Shown piece by piece: positions 34,469-43,244 of a stretch of 64,000 nt of DNA. Position 1 is the first letter of the stretch. Every line of letters begins with the position of its first letter. The translations under genes were made by a program, and so were the position numbers. The stretch spans positions 434,001-498,000 of the forward strand of contig NZ_CP097332.1 of NCBI RefSeq assembly GCF_023516435.1. Direction: 5' to 3'. The DNA is from Jatrophihabitans telluris. GTDB lineage: Bacteria; Actinomycetota; Actinomycetes; Mycobacteriales; Jatrophihabitantaceae. Below the pieces are notes generated by a model. That model was given only the letters and a program-made list of their open reading frames with translations, ran no database searches and was not told the DNA's origin.

Positions 34469-35158
34469 ATGGCAGATCTGGATCTCGCGCAACTGTTCGC
34501 CGAGATGGCGACCAACCTCGACCAGCAGCCGACCGTGGACGAGGCCTTGGAGGAGACCGTCCGAATGGCCGTCGAGGCGGTTGGCTCGGCCGATCACGCC
34601 GGGGTCTCCTGGTGCGTGCGGCGCCGGGAGGTCGATACCCCCTACGCCACGACGAGCCTCGTCAAGGAGCTGGATCGCATCCAGTACGAGTTGGACGAAG
34701 GCCCGAGCCTGGAGGCTTTCGAGGAGGGTGTGGCCACGCTGGTTCGCGACACCAGCACCGACGAGCGCTTTCCGCGGTACTCGGCGGCAGCGCTCGAACG
34801 CGGAGTGCGCAGCGTGCTCAGCTGCGCGCTGTCCTCCCCGCGCCGGACGATCGGGGCACTGAACTTCTACGCGATGCACCCGGACGCTTTCGACGACTAC
34901 GGCGTCGAGCTGGCCAAGATCTACGCCTCGCACGCTTCGATCGTGCTGGCCAACCGCTCGCTCGAGCAGGACCTCCAGGTCGCCGTCGACACCCGCGGAA
35001 CCATCGGCCAGGCCATGGGAATCCTCATCGAAAGGCATCGCATCAGTCCCAAGAACGCCTTCGACATGCTGGTCCGCGGATCCCAGCAGAGCAATATGAA
35101 GTTGCGTGATCTGGCCGCCCACATCGTCGACACCGGACTGGACCCTTCCGCCGTCTGA
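34469..35158 (+). CDS. GAF-ANTAR domain transcription antiterminator
   Basis: 229 residues; ATG 34469 behind GGGAAAGGAACGGGG. A GAF sensor domain (residues about 20-160, with AGVSWCVRRREVDTPYATT and LNFYAMHPDAFDDYGVELAKIYASHASIVLANR) is followed by an ANTAR RNA-binding domain (TRGTIGQAMGILIERHRISPKNAFDMLVRGSQQSNMKLRDLA), with the conserved alanine/hydrophobic pattern of the three-helix motif. ANTAR proteins bind paired hexaloop hairpins in target leaders to prevent termination. Divergent from the GT2 operon; no target hairpin pair was found nearby. Confidence 0.92.
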   Translation: MADLDLAQLFAEMATNLDQQPTVDEALEETVRMAVEAVGSADHAGVSWCVRRREVDTPYATTSLVKELDRIQYELDEGPSLEAFEEGVATLVRDTSTDERFPRYSAAALERGVRSVLSCALSSPRRTIGALNFYAMHPDAFDDYGVELAKIYASHASIVLANRSLEQDLQVAVDTRGTIGQAMGILIERHRISPKNAFDMLVRGSQQSNMKLRDLAAHIVDTGLDPSAV

Positions 35159-35250
35159 GTCGGCTGGGCCACACCCGGATGCGCGGCACCGGGTTACCCG
35201 ATACCGTGAGTACCGCACACATCAGCGAGGCATCCCGAGGAGGTCCAGCC

Positions 35251-36537
35251 GTGTCGATTCGCCGCGCCGCCGTTGTCGGTGGCAATCGCATCCCGTTCGC
35301 CCGCGCCAACGGCCCGTACGCCCGGGCCTCCAACCAGGACATGCTGACGGCAACCCTGGACGGTCTCGTGGCCCGGTTCGGGCTGCAGGGGGAGCGCCTC
35401 GGCGAGGTCGCGGCCGGCGCGGTGCTCAAGCACTCGCAGGACTTCAACCTGACCCGGGAATCCGTGCTCGGCTCGGCCCTGTCGCCGTTCACGCCCGCCT
35501 ACGACGTGCAACAGGCCTGCGGAACCGGGCTGGAAACGACGATCCTGGTGGCGAACAAGATCGCCCTCGGCCAGATCGACTCCGGCGTCGCGGGCGGTGT
35601 CGACACCGTTTCCGACGCGCCGATCGCCGTCAGTGAGGGACTGCGCACGGCGCTCCTGAACGCCAACCGCGCCAAGGACGTCACGGGTCGGCTCCGGGCG
35701 CTCGCGAAGATCCGACCCGCTCACCTGCTGCCGAACCCGCCCTCGAACTCCGAACCACGCACCGGCTTGTCGATGGGTGAACATCAGGCCATCACGACGG
35801 CGGAGTGGCAGATCTCCCGTACCGCTCAGGACGAACTCGCCGCCGCCAGTCACCAGAAGCTGGCCGCCGCCTACGACCGCGGCTTCATGGACGATCTCCT
35901 CACGCCCTTCCTCACCCTGACCCGGGACCAGAATCTGCGCCCGGACTCCACCGCCGAGGCGCTGGCCGCGTTGTCACCCGTCTTCGGCACCAGGCTGCCG
36001 AACCCCACGATGACCGCGGGAAATTCGACTCCGCTGACCGACGGAGCGTCCACCGTGCTGCTGAGCAGCGATGAGTGGGCCGCCGAGCACAACCTGCCGG
36101 TGCTGGCTCACTTCGTCGACGCCGAGACCGCGGCCGTCGACTACGTGCACGGCGACCGCAAGTACGACGGCCTGCTGCTCGCTCCGACCCATGCGGTTGC
36201 CCGCCTGCTGGAACGGAACAAGCTGACCTTCGACGATTTCGACTTCTTCGAGATCCACGAGGCCTTCGCCTCGACCGTCCTCGCCACCCTGGCGGCCTGG
36301 GAGGACGCTGACTTCTGCCGGGATCGGCTCGGCCGGTCCGCTCCGCTGGGCGCGATCGACCGCAGCAAGCTCAACGTCAACGGTTCCTCACTGGCGGCCG
36401 GGCATCCGTTCGCCGCAACCGGCGGCCGGATCGTCGCCAGCCTGGCCAAGCAGCTGCACGAGAAGGGGTCCGGCCGCGGCCTGATCTCGATCTGTGCCGC
36501 CGGTGGCCAGGGCGTGGTCGCGATCCTGCAAGCCTGA
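35251..36537 (+). CDS. Acetyl-CoA C-acetyltransferase (FadI/FadA2-like thiolase)
   Basis: 428 residues from GTG 35251 with AGGAGG 7 nt upstream; a start at 35179 is possible. Thiolase motifs are present: nucleophile Cys in QQACGTGLET, FEIHEAFASTVLA, and the C-terminal HP in GHPFAATGGR with CAAGGQG near the end. Cleaves 3-ketoacyl-CoA or condenses two acetyl-CoA. It heads a thiolase-FabG-dehydratase operon with the same content as fadA2-fabG4-htdX of Mycobacterium tuberculosis, implying a fatty-acid elongation or degradation module. Confidence 0.92.
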   Translation: MSIRRAAVVGGNRIPFARANGPYARASNQDMLTATLDGLVARFGLQGERLGEVAAGAVLKHSQDFNLTRESVLGSALSPFTPAYDVQQACGTGLETTILVANKIALGQIDSGVAGGVDTVSDAPIAVSEGLRTALLNANRAKDVTGRLRALAKIRPAHLLPNPPSNSEPRTGLSMGEHQAITTAEWQISRTAQDELAAASHQKLAAAYDRGFMDDLLTPFLTLTRDQNLRPDSTAEALAALSPVFGTRLPNPTMTAGNSTPLTDGASTVLLSSDEWAAEHNLPVLAHFVDAETAAVDYVHGDRKYDGLLLAPTHAVARLLERNKLTFDDFDFFEIHEAFASTVLATLAAWEDADFCRDRLGRSAPLGAIDRSKLNVNGSSLAAGHPFAATGGRIVASLAKQLHEKGSGRGLISICAAGGQGVVAILQA

Positions 36538-36627
36538 CCACGCCCCGGTAGCCCATCGCCGGCAGAGGCCGTGCCCTCTGGCCGGCCACCGGTTCTTCCC
36601 TCCCGTCCCGTCGAGAAAGGCAGGTCG

Positions 36628-38028
36628 ATGTCCGACCGCTACCTCACCCTGATCAACTCGCCGTTCGGCCGGACGGTGGCCACCCGGGTGGGCCTGCCCC
36701 GCCCCGGGGTGCTGCGCCGGTACCAGCTCGGGGACCCAGTCCTCGAGGGCCCGCTCCGTCTGGGACGCGTCGGCGCCGACGGGATCAAGGGCCTGCCCGA
36801 GCTGCTCACCGGCGTCGGCCTCGGCCTTGTCGAGGGTGACAGCGAGGTCGTCTCTCAAGACCGCGATGCCTCATGCGGTGTCGGCTCGGTCAGCACTCGC
36901 GAGACCGGACGGCAGCGCTGGTCGGGCCTGGTCTTCGACGCCAGCGCGGCGTCGCGGCCCGGCGAGTTGGCCGAGCTTCGGGACTTCTTCGCCGGTGCCC
37001 TGCGGCGGCTGGCGCCCGCCGGGCGGGTGGTGGTGATCGGGCGCCAGCCGCAGGGGCAGGACCCGGTGCTCGACGCGACCCGCAACGCCCTGGACGGCAT
37101 CATCCGGTCCTTGGCCAAGGAGTTGCGCGCGGGCGCCACCGCCAATCTCGTGCTGCTCACCGGCGACGCCGATGCCGCTGCCCTGGAAGGGCCGTTGCGC
37201 TTCCTGCTGTCCGGCCGTTCGGCCTACGTCGACGGTCAGGTGCTCGTGGTGGGCGCTCTCGCGGACGAGTCCGGTGTCGCGGACTGGAACCAGCCGCTGG
37301 CCGGCCGGGTAGCAGTGGTGACCGGAGCGGCGAGGGGAATCGGCGCGGCGATCGCCGCCGCCCTGGCCCGAGACGGAGCACGGGTCATCGCGGCGGACCT
37401 GCCCGCCGCCGGCGAGGCGCTGTCGAAGGTCGCCAATCAGGTCGGCGGCACCGCCCTGCAACTGGACATCGCCGCCCCGCAGGCGGCTGGCCGGCTGATC
37501 CAGCACGCCGAGACCCGTTATGGCGGTCTGGATCTCGTCATCCACAACGCCGGCATCACGCGCGACAAGCTGCTGGCGAACATGTCCGTCAAGCATTGGG
37601 ACTCCGTCCTCGCGGTCAATCTGGAAGCGCAGTTGCTCCTCAACCGGGCGCTTCTGGACTCGGGCCTGTTGCGTGCTGGTCATCGGCTCGTCAGCCTGGC
37701 CTCCACCAGCGGTATCGCCGGAAACCGTGGCCAGACCAACTACGCGGCGTCCAAGGCAGGCGTCATCGGGATGGTGCGCTCGTGGTCGAGCGAGGTGGCC
37801 GCGCAGGGCGGCACCATCAACGCGGTGGCCCCCGGGTTCATCGACACCGACATGACGCACGCGATGCCCTTTGCCACCCGCGAGGTGGCCAGGCGGCTGA
37901 ACAGTCTTCAGCAGGCGGGCCTGCCGGTGGACGTCGCCGAGGCGGTCGGCTTTCTCTGCTGGCCGGCGAGCAGTGGCGTGAACGGGCAGGTGCTCCGGGT
38001 GTGTGGCCAGAACCTGGTCGGTGCTTAG
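36628..38028 (+). CDS. High-molecular-weight 3-oxoacyl-ACP/CoA reductase (FabG4-like SDR)
   Basis: 466 residues, about twice a normal SDR, as in FabG4. ATG 36628 has GAGAAAGG upstream. The N-terminal half is a flavodoxin-like region without a nucleotide motif. The C-terminal half is a complete SDR: VVTGAARGIGAAIAAAL for NAD(P) binding, HNAGITRDKLLANM, the catalytic Ser in SLASTSGIAGNRGQ, and Tyr-x3-Lys in NYAASKAG. Reduces 3-ketoacyl thioesters. It is 3 bp from the downstream dehydratase gene, so coupled. Confidence 0.92.
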   Translation: MSDRYLTLINSPFGRTVATRVGLPRPGVLRRYQLGDPVLEGPLRLGRVGADGIKGLPELLTGVGLGLVEGDSEVVSQDRDASCGVGSVSTRETGRQRWSGLVFDASAASRPGELAELRDFFAGALRRLAPAGRVVVIGRQPQGQDPVLDATRNALDGIIRSLAKELRAGATANLVLLTGDADAAALEGPLRFLLSGRSAYVDGQVLVVGALADESGVADWNQPLAGRVAVVTGAARGIGAAIAAALARDGARVIAADLPAAGEALSKVANQVGGTALQLDIAAPQAAGRLIQHAETRYGGLDLVIHNAGITRDKLLANMSVKHWDSVLAVNLEAQLLLNRALLDSGLLRAGHRLVSLASTSGIAGNRGQTNYAASKAGVIGMVRSWSSEVAAQGGTINAVAPGFIDTDMTHAMPFATREVARRLNSLQQAGLPVDVAEAVGFLCWPASSGVNGQVLRVCGQNLVGA

Positions 38029-38031
38029 CCG

Positions 38032-38904
38032 ATGACCCACCCGAGTCGGCAGCTTCCGGTGAGCCCTGCGCTTGCGCCGCTGTACGCCCGCGCGGTGTTC
38101 GGCGGAAGGTTCAAGCGCTCGTCGCGTGCGCCGGGTGCCCAGCGCGTGACCGTGCTCGGGCAGCATGTCGACGGCGACCGGTTGGCCGCCTACCAGCGCC
38201 TGTGCGGCTTTCGCGTCTCGGACGTTGTGCCCCCGACCTACCTGCACCTGGTGGCCTTTCCGCTCTCGCTCGCGCGGATGACCGAGGCTGACTTTCCCTT
38301 TCCGGTGCTGGGCCTCGTGCACGTCCAGAACGCGATCACCCAGTTCCGGCCGGTCAGGCTCGGCGAGGTCGTCGACGTCGAGGTCTGGGCCGCTGACCTG
38401 CGCCCGCACCCGGCCGGTCAGCAGATCGATCTCGTCAGCCAGGCCTCGGTCGACGGCCAGGTGGTGTGGGGCGAGCGCAGTACCTACTTGCGTCGAGGAC
38501 ACTCCGCTGACCGTGATCGCCGTACCGCGGGCCGGGCGGATCACCACCCAGCATCAGCATCGACCGCTCCGGTGCTGCGATGGCCGGTGCCCCGCGACAT
38601 CGGCCGGCGGTACGCGGCGATCAGCGGTGATCGCAATCCGATCCACCTGCACGCGCTGACCGCCAAGGCCTTCGGATTCCCCCGGGCGCTCGCGCACGGC
38701 ATGTGGGTCAAGGCCCGGGCCCTGGCCGCGTTCGAAGGGCGCCTGCCCGACTCGTTCACCGTCGAGGCCGCGTTCAAAACCCCGGTGTTCGTCGGCTCCG
38801 CCGTCGAGATGTCGGCTGAGCCCAGCCCGGACGGCTGGGCCTTCGAGGTGCGCGACGTGCGCACCGCCAAGCCCCACCTGCGCGCGCAGCTCGTCGCCGG
38901 CTGA
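38032..38904 (+). CDS. MaoC-like 3-hydroxyacyl thioester dehydratase (HtdX-like)
   Basis: 290 residues, a double hotdog. The second half has the hydratase-2 signature: SGDRNPIHLHALTAKAFGFPRALAHGMW, with catalytic Asp and His. The first half (DVVPPTYLHLVAFPLSLARM) is a degenerate hotdog that binds the acyl chain in this family. Follows the FabG4-like gene by 3 bp, and the three genes give a thiolase, reductase and dehydratase acting on the same 3-oxo/3-hydroxyacyl intermediates. Confidence 0.9.
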   Translation: MTHPSRQLPVSPALAPLYARAVFGGRFKRSSRAPGAQRVTVLGQHVDGDRLAAYQRLCGFRVSDVVPPTYLHLVAFPLSLARMTEADFPFPVLGLVHVQNAITQFRPVRLGEVVDVEVWAADLRPHPAGQQIDLVSQASVDGQVVWGERSTYLRRGHSADRDRRTAGRADHHPASASTAPVLRWPVPRDIGRRYAAISGDRNPIHLHALTAKAFGFPRALAHGMWVKARALAAFEGRLPDSFTVEAAFKTPVFVGSAVEMSAEPSPDGWAFEVRDVRTAKPHLRAQLVAG

Positions 38905-39093
38905 CCCGCTGTCTCCGTGCCTTGGCGCCGTGTGAGGGTCGATACGAGGTAGCGATGTGAGGGGGCGACGTGAGGTGGGCATCAATGGTCGGTCGGCACC
39001 TGTCGGCTCGGCGCCCGGGCTGGGTAGGGTCTGGGTCAACACTCGATCGGGCCAAACCGTGCGCTCGTCGACTCTGGAGATTGGACGAGTGAC

Positions 39094-39603
39094 ATGAACT
39101 ATCTCTGGCGTGGGCTGGCCATCGGCGCGCTGCTTGGTGCCGCTGTCGGGCTCCTGCTCGACTTTGCCAAGAAGACGAAGGTAGCCGTGTCCGAGGGCTA
39201 CGCCACGACCAAGCAGGCCGTGTCCGAACACGGCCCGGAGGCGGCCGCGGCCCTCAAGGGCTTCGCCCAGCACGCCGCCGAGCAGGTCCGCGATGCCGAT
39301 CTGGCCGCCAAGGTCAAGGACATCGCTTCGGACATCGCCTCCGATGTCGCCGCGAAGACGGCCGAGGTCGCTCCGGTCGTGGCCGAGAAGGCGAAGGACG
39401 CTGCCACCGTTGCCGCGCATGCTGCCGCGGACAAGGTGAGTGAGGTCGCTCCCGTGGTGGCGGAGAAGGCCAAGGCCGCGGCGGACGTCGCTGCGGAGAA
39501 GGGGCGGGCAGCGGCCGAACTCGTGGCCGAGAAGGGCAAGTCGGTGTCGGACGCGGCTACCGCGAAGGCCGGCGAAAAGGCACAGGAGTTCCGCGACCGC
39601 TGA
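39094..39603 (+). CDS. Membrane-anchored Ala/Lys-rich coiled-coil protein (YtxH/LEA-like)
   Basis: 169 residues. One N-terminal hydrophobic segment (WRGLAIGALLGAAVGLLLDF) then about 140 residues of Ala/Lys/Glu/Val helical repeats, including two copies of a SEVAPVVAEKAK-like unit. This composition is shared by YtxH-type and late-embryogenesis-abundant-like stress proteins. No enzymatic motif. Monocistronic by spacing (189 bp upstream, 213 bp downstream). Function probably structural or stress-protective. Confidence 0.75.
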   Translation: MNYLWRGLAIGALLGAAVGLLLDFAKKTKVAVSEGYATTKQAVSEHGPEAAAALKGFAQHAAEQVRDADLAAKVKDIASDIASDVAAKTAEVAPVVAEKAKDAATVAAHAAADKVSEVAPVVAEKAKAAADVAAEKGRAAAELVAEKGKSVSDAATAKAGEKAQEFRDR

Positions 39604-39724
39604 GCGCGATCTGTTCGGCCGGAGATCGCTAAAACCATCGATATCGGGCTAGACACGGACACTCGTAGCGGCAATGATTAAAAGGTACCCACGGGTAGCG
39701 TCCCTGGGCGCGATCAACAGAGGG

Positions 39725-39785
39725 CAGGCAGGGTAGGGGCACGGCTCGATTCCCCCGGTCGGGTCCGGCTCACCTATCCTGCCTG
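39725..39785. terminator. Imperfect inverted repeat between convergent genes
   Basis: Arms CAGGCAGGGTAGG (39725-39737) and CCTATCCTGCCTG (39773-39785) pair with one mismatch around a 35-nt loop. They lie between the coiled-coil gene and the convergent isochorismatase-like gene. Terminator function is only inferred. Confidence 0.35.
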
Positions 39786-39816
39786 TCGTACGTCATGCCC
39801 AGCCGACCCGGGCAGC

Positions 39817-40446
39817 TCAGAGGAGAACGCCGCCGGCGGTGACTATCGCGGCGCGAGCTGCCGCTCCCGACTCCGGGGTCACCGGCACGGTGAGTTCGGT
39901 CAAGAGCCGGACGCCGAGACCGAGCCGCAGCGCATCCTCGGCGCTGGCCCGGACGCAGTGCGATTCAGCGATGCCGCAGACGTCCAGATCCGTCACCGCA
40001 AGGCGAGCCAGCAGCGAAGTCAGCGCCACGCCGTCGTCGTCCGTTCCGTCGAAGGCCGAATAGGCCGCCGCGTGCTGGCCTTTCTTCACCGCAATGTCCG
40101 CGCCGTGCTCGCCGAGAGCGGCGGCCACCGCGGGATGCAGTTGCGCGTTGGGCGAGCCGGCCAACCCGTGCGGTGGCCAGGTGTCGACGAAATCCGGGGT
40201 GTCCGAGAAGTGTTCGGCGGGGTCGATGTGCCAGTCCTGGCTGGTGATGATGGCGACGTAGTCCTCGCGGTGATCCCGGAGGTGATCGGCGATCCTGAAG
40301 GCGGTGTCGTTGCCGCCGCTCACCGGCAGTTCGCCTTCCTCGCAGAAGGTCGGCTGCACGTCGACGATCAGCAGCGCACGCGGCGGCGGCGTCGTGTCCG
40401 GGGCCGTGTCGGGGGTCGTATCCGAGCTGGTCGGGTGAATGGTCAC
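39817..40446 (-). CDS. Isochorismatase-family hydrolase, nicotinamidase-like
   Basis: 209 residues from GTG 40446, which has GGAG 5 nt upstream; a TTG at 40479 would add 11 residues but lacks a ribosome site. Fold signatures: ALLIVDVQPTFCEEGELPV (catalytic Asp), ITSQDWHIDPAEHF (metal ligands Asp-x-His, as in PncA), VKKGQ (catalytic Lys) and DVCGIAESHCVRASAEDA with the nucleophile Cys. This arrangement matches nicotinamidase (nicotinamide to nicotinate, NAD salvage). Divergent from the ybaK-like gene. Confidence 0.88.
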   Translation of the reverse strand: MTIHPTSSDTTPDTAPDTTPPPRALLIVDVQPTFCEEGELPVSGGNDTAFRIADHLRDHREDYVAIITSQDWHIDPAEHFSDTPDFVDTWPPHGLAGSPNAQLHPAVAAALGEHGADIAVKKGQHAAAYSAFDGTDDDGVALTSLLARLAVTDLDVCGIAESHCVRASAEDALRLGLGVRLLTELTVPVTPESGAAARAAIVTAGGVLL

Positions 40447-40506
40447 CGGGACTCCGTTCGCCGCTACGGTTAGATTCAATCAGCGTAACGATGGGACGAG
40501 CGAGCA

Positions 40507-40989
40507 GTGATACCGCAGGAGCAGGGCCCGAGGGAGCGCGCCGAGGCGGCCGTCGAGGCCTCGGGCCTGGCGTACACCGTCACCGAGCACGGGCCGGTCG
40601 CGAGCCTGGCCGAGGCCGCCACGGCACGAGGCCTCCAACCGGCCGACATTCTCAAGACCTTGGTGGTGCGGAGGTCGGAGGACGATTTCGTGTTCGTCCT
40701 CGTGCCCGGCGATCGTCAGATCTCCTGGCCCAAGCTGCGTGAGCTGCTCGGCGTCAACCGGCTGTCGATGCCGGACAAGGAGGTGGCGCGACAGGTGACC
40801 GGCTACGAGCGAGGAACGATCACGCCGTTCGGTGCGCTTCGTCCGTGGCCGGTGATCGCTGACCTGCGCCTGCTCGGGCGCGATGTCTCGATCGGCGGCG
40901 GCGCGCACGGCGTCGCCTTCACCGTCGCCGGCTCGCCGCTGGCCCAGGCATTGTCGGCTCAGGTCGCGGACGTCACCGAGCCGCTCTGA
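40507..40989 (+). CDS. YbaK/EbsC-family aminoacyl-tRNA deacylase (Cys-tRNA(Pro) deacylase type)
   Basis: 160 residues from GTG 40507. Family motifs: AADILKTLVVRR with the conserved Lys, VLVPGDRQISWPKLRELLG, and the C-terminal YERGTITPFG...GGGAHGVAF, corresponding to the conserved GxxSPFG-GxxxxG pattern. Such proteins hydrolyse mischarged Cys-tRNA(Pro) in trans. The coding region runs into a 14-bp tandem repeat that includes its stop codon (40976-41017). Confidence 0.88.
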   Translation: MIPQEQGPRERAEAAVEASGLAYTVTEHGPVASLAEAATARGLQPADILKTLVVRRSEDDFVFVLVPGDRQISWPKLRELLGVNRLSMPDKEVARQVTGYERGTITPFGALRPWPVIADLRLLGRDVSIGGGAHGVAFTVAGSPLAQALSAQVADVTEPL

Positions 40990-41017
40990 CCGAGCCGCTC
41001 TGACCGAGCCGCTGTGA
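40976..41017. repeat. 14-bp tandem repeat (CCGAGCCGCTCTGA), three copies
   Basis: Units at 40976, 40990 and 41004, the third with one change. The first contains the stop of the ybaK-like gene, and each later copy repeats a TGA in a shifted frame. Probably slippage duplication of the gene's last codons. Confidence 0.8.
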
Positions 41018-41021
41018 CCGC

Positions 41022-43217
41022 TCAGAAGCGTTCGCCGTCGGCCGCCATCGCGCGTAGCAGGGCGTTGGGGGCGAACCGCTCCCCGTGACTCGCGGCCAAC
41101 TCGTCCGCACGGGCGACGAAGCCGGGTAGGCCGCTTCGTCCCTCGGACCCGTGGTAGCTGTTGATGTACTGCAGGACGCCGCCCGTCCACGCGGGGAAGC
41201 CGATGCCCATGATCGAGCCGATATTCGCGTCAGCGGTCGTGGTGAGCACACCCTCGGCCACGCACCGGGCAGTTTCCACGGCCTCGGCGAAGAGCATGCG
41301 CTCCTGCACCTCGGTCAGGTCCACCAAGGACGGATCACCGGCCACCGGGAACTCCGTCGCCAGTCCTGGCCACAGGCCGCTCCGTTTGCCGTCCTCGCCG
41401 TAGTCGAAGAATCCCTTGCCCCGCAGGCGTCCTGGCCGCCCGAGCTCGACCATACGATCGATCACCGCCTCGCCGGGATGCGCTGGGTACCGGCCGCCGG
41501 CGTCCTCGACCGCGGCCCGGCTCTCGTTGCGGATCTTGACCAGCAGCTCCAGGTTCAGCTCGTCGGTGAGCTGCAGCGCACCGACCGGGTAGCCGGCCTG
41601 GGTTGTGGCCTGCTCGATGGTGGCCGGGGCGATCCCCTCGCCGAGCATGGCCAGCGCCTCGTTGACGAAGGTTCCGATAACCCGGGAGGTGAAGAAGCCG
41701 CGGCTGTCGTTGACCACGATGGGGGTCTTGCCGATCTGCTGGGCGAAGTCGAGCGCGCGGGCCAGCGCCTCGTCCGAGGTCTGTTCGCCGCGGATGATTT
41801 CCAGCAGCGGCATCCTGTCCACCGGAGAGAAGAAGTGCAGGCCGATGAAGTCCTGCTGCCGCTTCACGCCCGACGCCAGCGCGGTGATCGGTAACGTCGA
41901 GGTGTTCGACCCGAGCAGCGCATCAGCCGCCACCGCGGGCTCGAGCTCGCCGAAGACCTCGTGCTTGAGCGAGACCTTCTCGAACACGGCCTCGACCACC
42001 AGGTCGCAGCCTCGCAGCTCGGCATAGTCGGCCGTCGGGGTGATCCTGGCCAGCACCTCGTCGCGGGCCGCCTCGGTGATCGTCCCTCGCGAGAAGGCCT
42101 TGTCCAGCAGGCGTCTCGAGTAGTCCTTGCCCTTCTCGGCAGCCTGGACGTCGACGTCCTTGAGCACGACGTCGATGCCGTTTCGGGCGGCGACGTAGGC
42201 GATTCCCGCTCCCATCATCCCGGCGCCGACGACGGCTACCCGGGTGGCGGGTCGAGGTTGGTGGCCGGCCGGCCGCGAACCGCCGGCGTTGATCGAGTTC
42301 AGGTCGAACCAGAACGCCTGGATCATGTTCTTCGCCACCTGACCGCGCGCGAGATCGAGGAAGTACCGGCCTTCGATCTTCAGAGCGTTGTCGATGTCGA
42401 CCTGGGATCCCTCGACGGCCGCGCACATGATGTGATGCGGGGCCGGCATCGGAGCGCCCTTGAGCTGCTTGCGCAGGCTGGCGGGAAACACGGGCAGCAT
42501 CGCGGCCAGGGACGCGTCGGCGGGCGTCCCGCCGGGGATTGTGAAGCCCTTGCGATCCCACGGCTGCGCCGCGTCCGGATTGGCGAGGATCCAGCGCCGC
42601 GCGGCCGCCCGAAGCTCGTCGAGGTCGTTGACGAGCTCGTCGATCAGGCCGATCTCCTTGGCTTGCGCCGGCCTGAGCCGCTGGCCCTGCAGCAACACTT
42701 TCATCAAGCCGTCCTGGAGGCCGAGCAGACGCGTCACCCGGGTGACTCCGCCGCCGCCGGGCAGCAAGCCCAGGGTGACCTCGGGGAGTCCGAAGCGCGC
42801 GTTGCCGTCGTTGACGGCGATGCGGTGGTGGCAGGCCAGGGCGATCTCCAGGCCACCGCCGAGGGCGGTTCCGTTCAGCGCGGCCACGACCGGACGGCCG
42901 AGCGTTTCCAGCGACCGGAGCTGGGCCTTCATGCCCTCGACCGCGGCGCTGAACTCCGAGGCGTTGTCCTCGGTCACCTGCGACAGCAGGCGAAGGTCGC
43001 CCCCGGCGAAGAACGTCGACTTGGCCGAGGTGACCACGACGCCGGTGATCTCGTCCCGGGCCGCCCGCAACCGCGTCACAGTGACAGCCAACGAGTCTCG
43101 GAACAGCTCGTTCATCGTGTTCGCTCGTTGGGTCGGGTCGTCCATCGTCAGGGTGACGATGCCGTCCGCGTCCTGGTCCCAGGAGATCATGTTCGACTCG
43201 TCCGTCCGTTCGGTCAC
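41022..43217 (-). CDS. fadB: Fatty-acid oxidation complex alpha subunit (enoyl-CoA hydratase / 3-hydroxyacyl-CoA dehydrogenase)
   Basis: About 731 residues. GTG 43217 is preferred because AGGAGC lies just upstream; ATG 43244 directly abuts the fadA stop. The N-terminal crotonase domain has GTALGGGLEIALACHHRIA and FGLPEVTLGLLPGGGG, with the two acid residues of hydratases. The dehydrogenase domain starts at VAVVGAGMMGAGIAYVAARNG and includes GLHFFSPVDRMPLLEI. Two 3HCDH C-terminal domains complete it. Performs steps two and three of beta-oxidation and pairs with the thiolase encoded immediately upstream. Confidence 0.95.
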   Translation of the reverse strand: MTERTDESNMISWDQDADGIVTLTMDDPTQRANTMNELFRDSLAVTVTRLRAARDEITGVVVTSAKSTFFAGGDLRLLSQVTEDNASEFSAAVEGMKAQLRSLETLGRPVVAALNGTALGGGLEIALACHHRIAVNDGNARFGLPEVTLGLLPGGGGVTRVTRLLGLQDGLMKVLLQGQRLRPAQAKEIGLIDELVNDLDELRAAARRWILANPDAAQPWDRKGFTIPGGTPADASLAAMLPVFPASLRKQLKGAPMPAPHHIMCAAVEGSQVDIDNALKIEGRYFLDLARGQVAKNMIQAFWFDLNSINAGGSRPAGHQPRPATRVAVVGAGMMGAGIAYVAARNGIDVVLKDVDVQAAEKGKDYSRRLLDKAFSRGTITEAARDEVLARITPTADYAELRGCDLVVEAVFEKVSLKHEVFGELEPAVAADALLGSNTSTLPITALASGVKRQQDFIGLHFFSPVDRMPLLEIIRGEQTSDEALARALDFAQQIGKTPIVVNDSRGFFTSRVIGTFVNEALAMLGEGIAPATIEQATTQAGYPVGALQLTDELNLELLVKIRNESRAAVEDAGGRYPAHPGEAVIDRMVELGRPGRLRGKGFFDYGEDGKRSGLWPGLATEFPVAGDPSLVDLTEVQERMLFAEAVETARCVAEGVLTTTADANIGSIMGIGFPAWTGGVLQYINSYHGSEGRSGLPGFVARADELAASHGERFAPNALLRAMAADGERF

Positions 43218-43244
43218 TGCGCTCCTGATTGTCGGTGTGGGCAT

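Noticed and set aside
36871-38547. A 558-codon - strand frame opposite the FabG4-like gene
   Set aside because: Shadow of the real gene, with Arg/Gly/His-rich non-protein-like composition.
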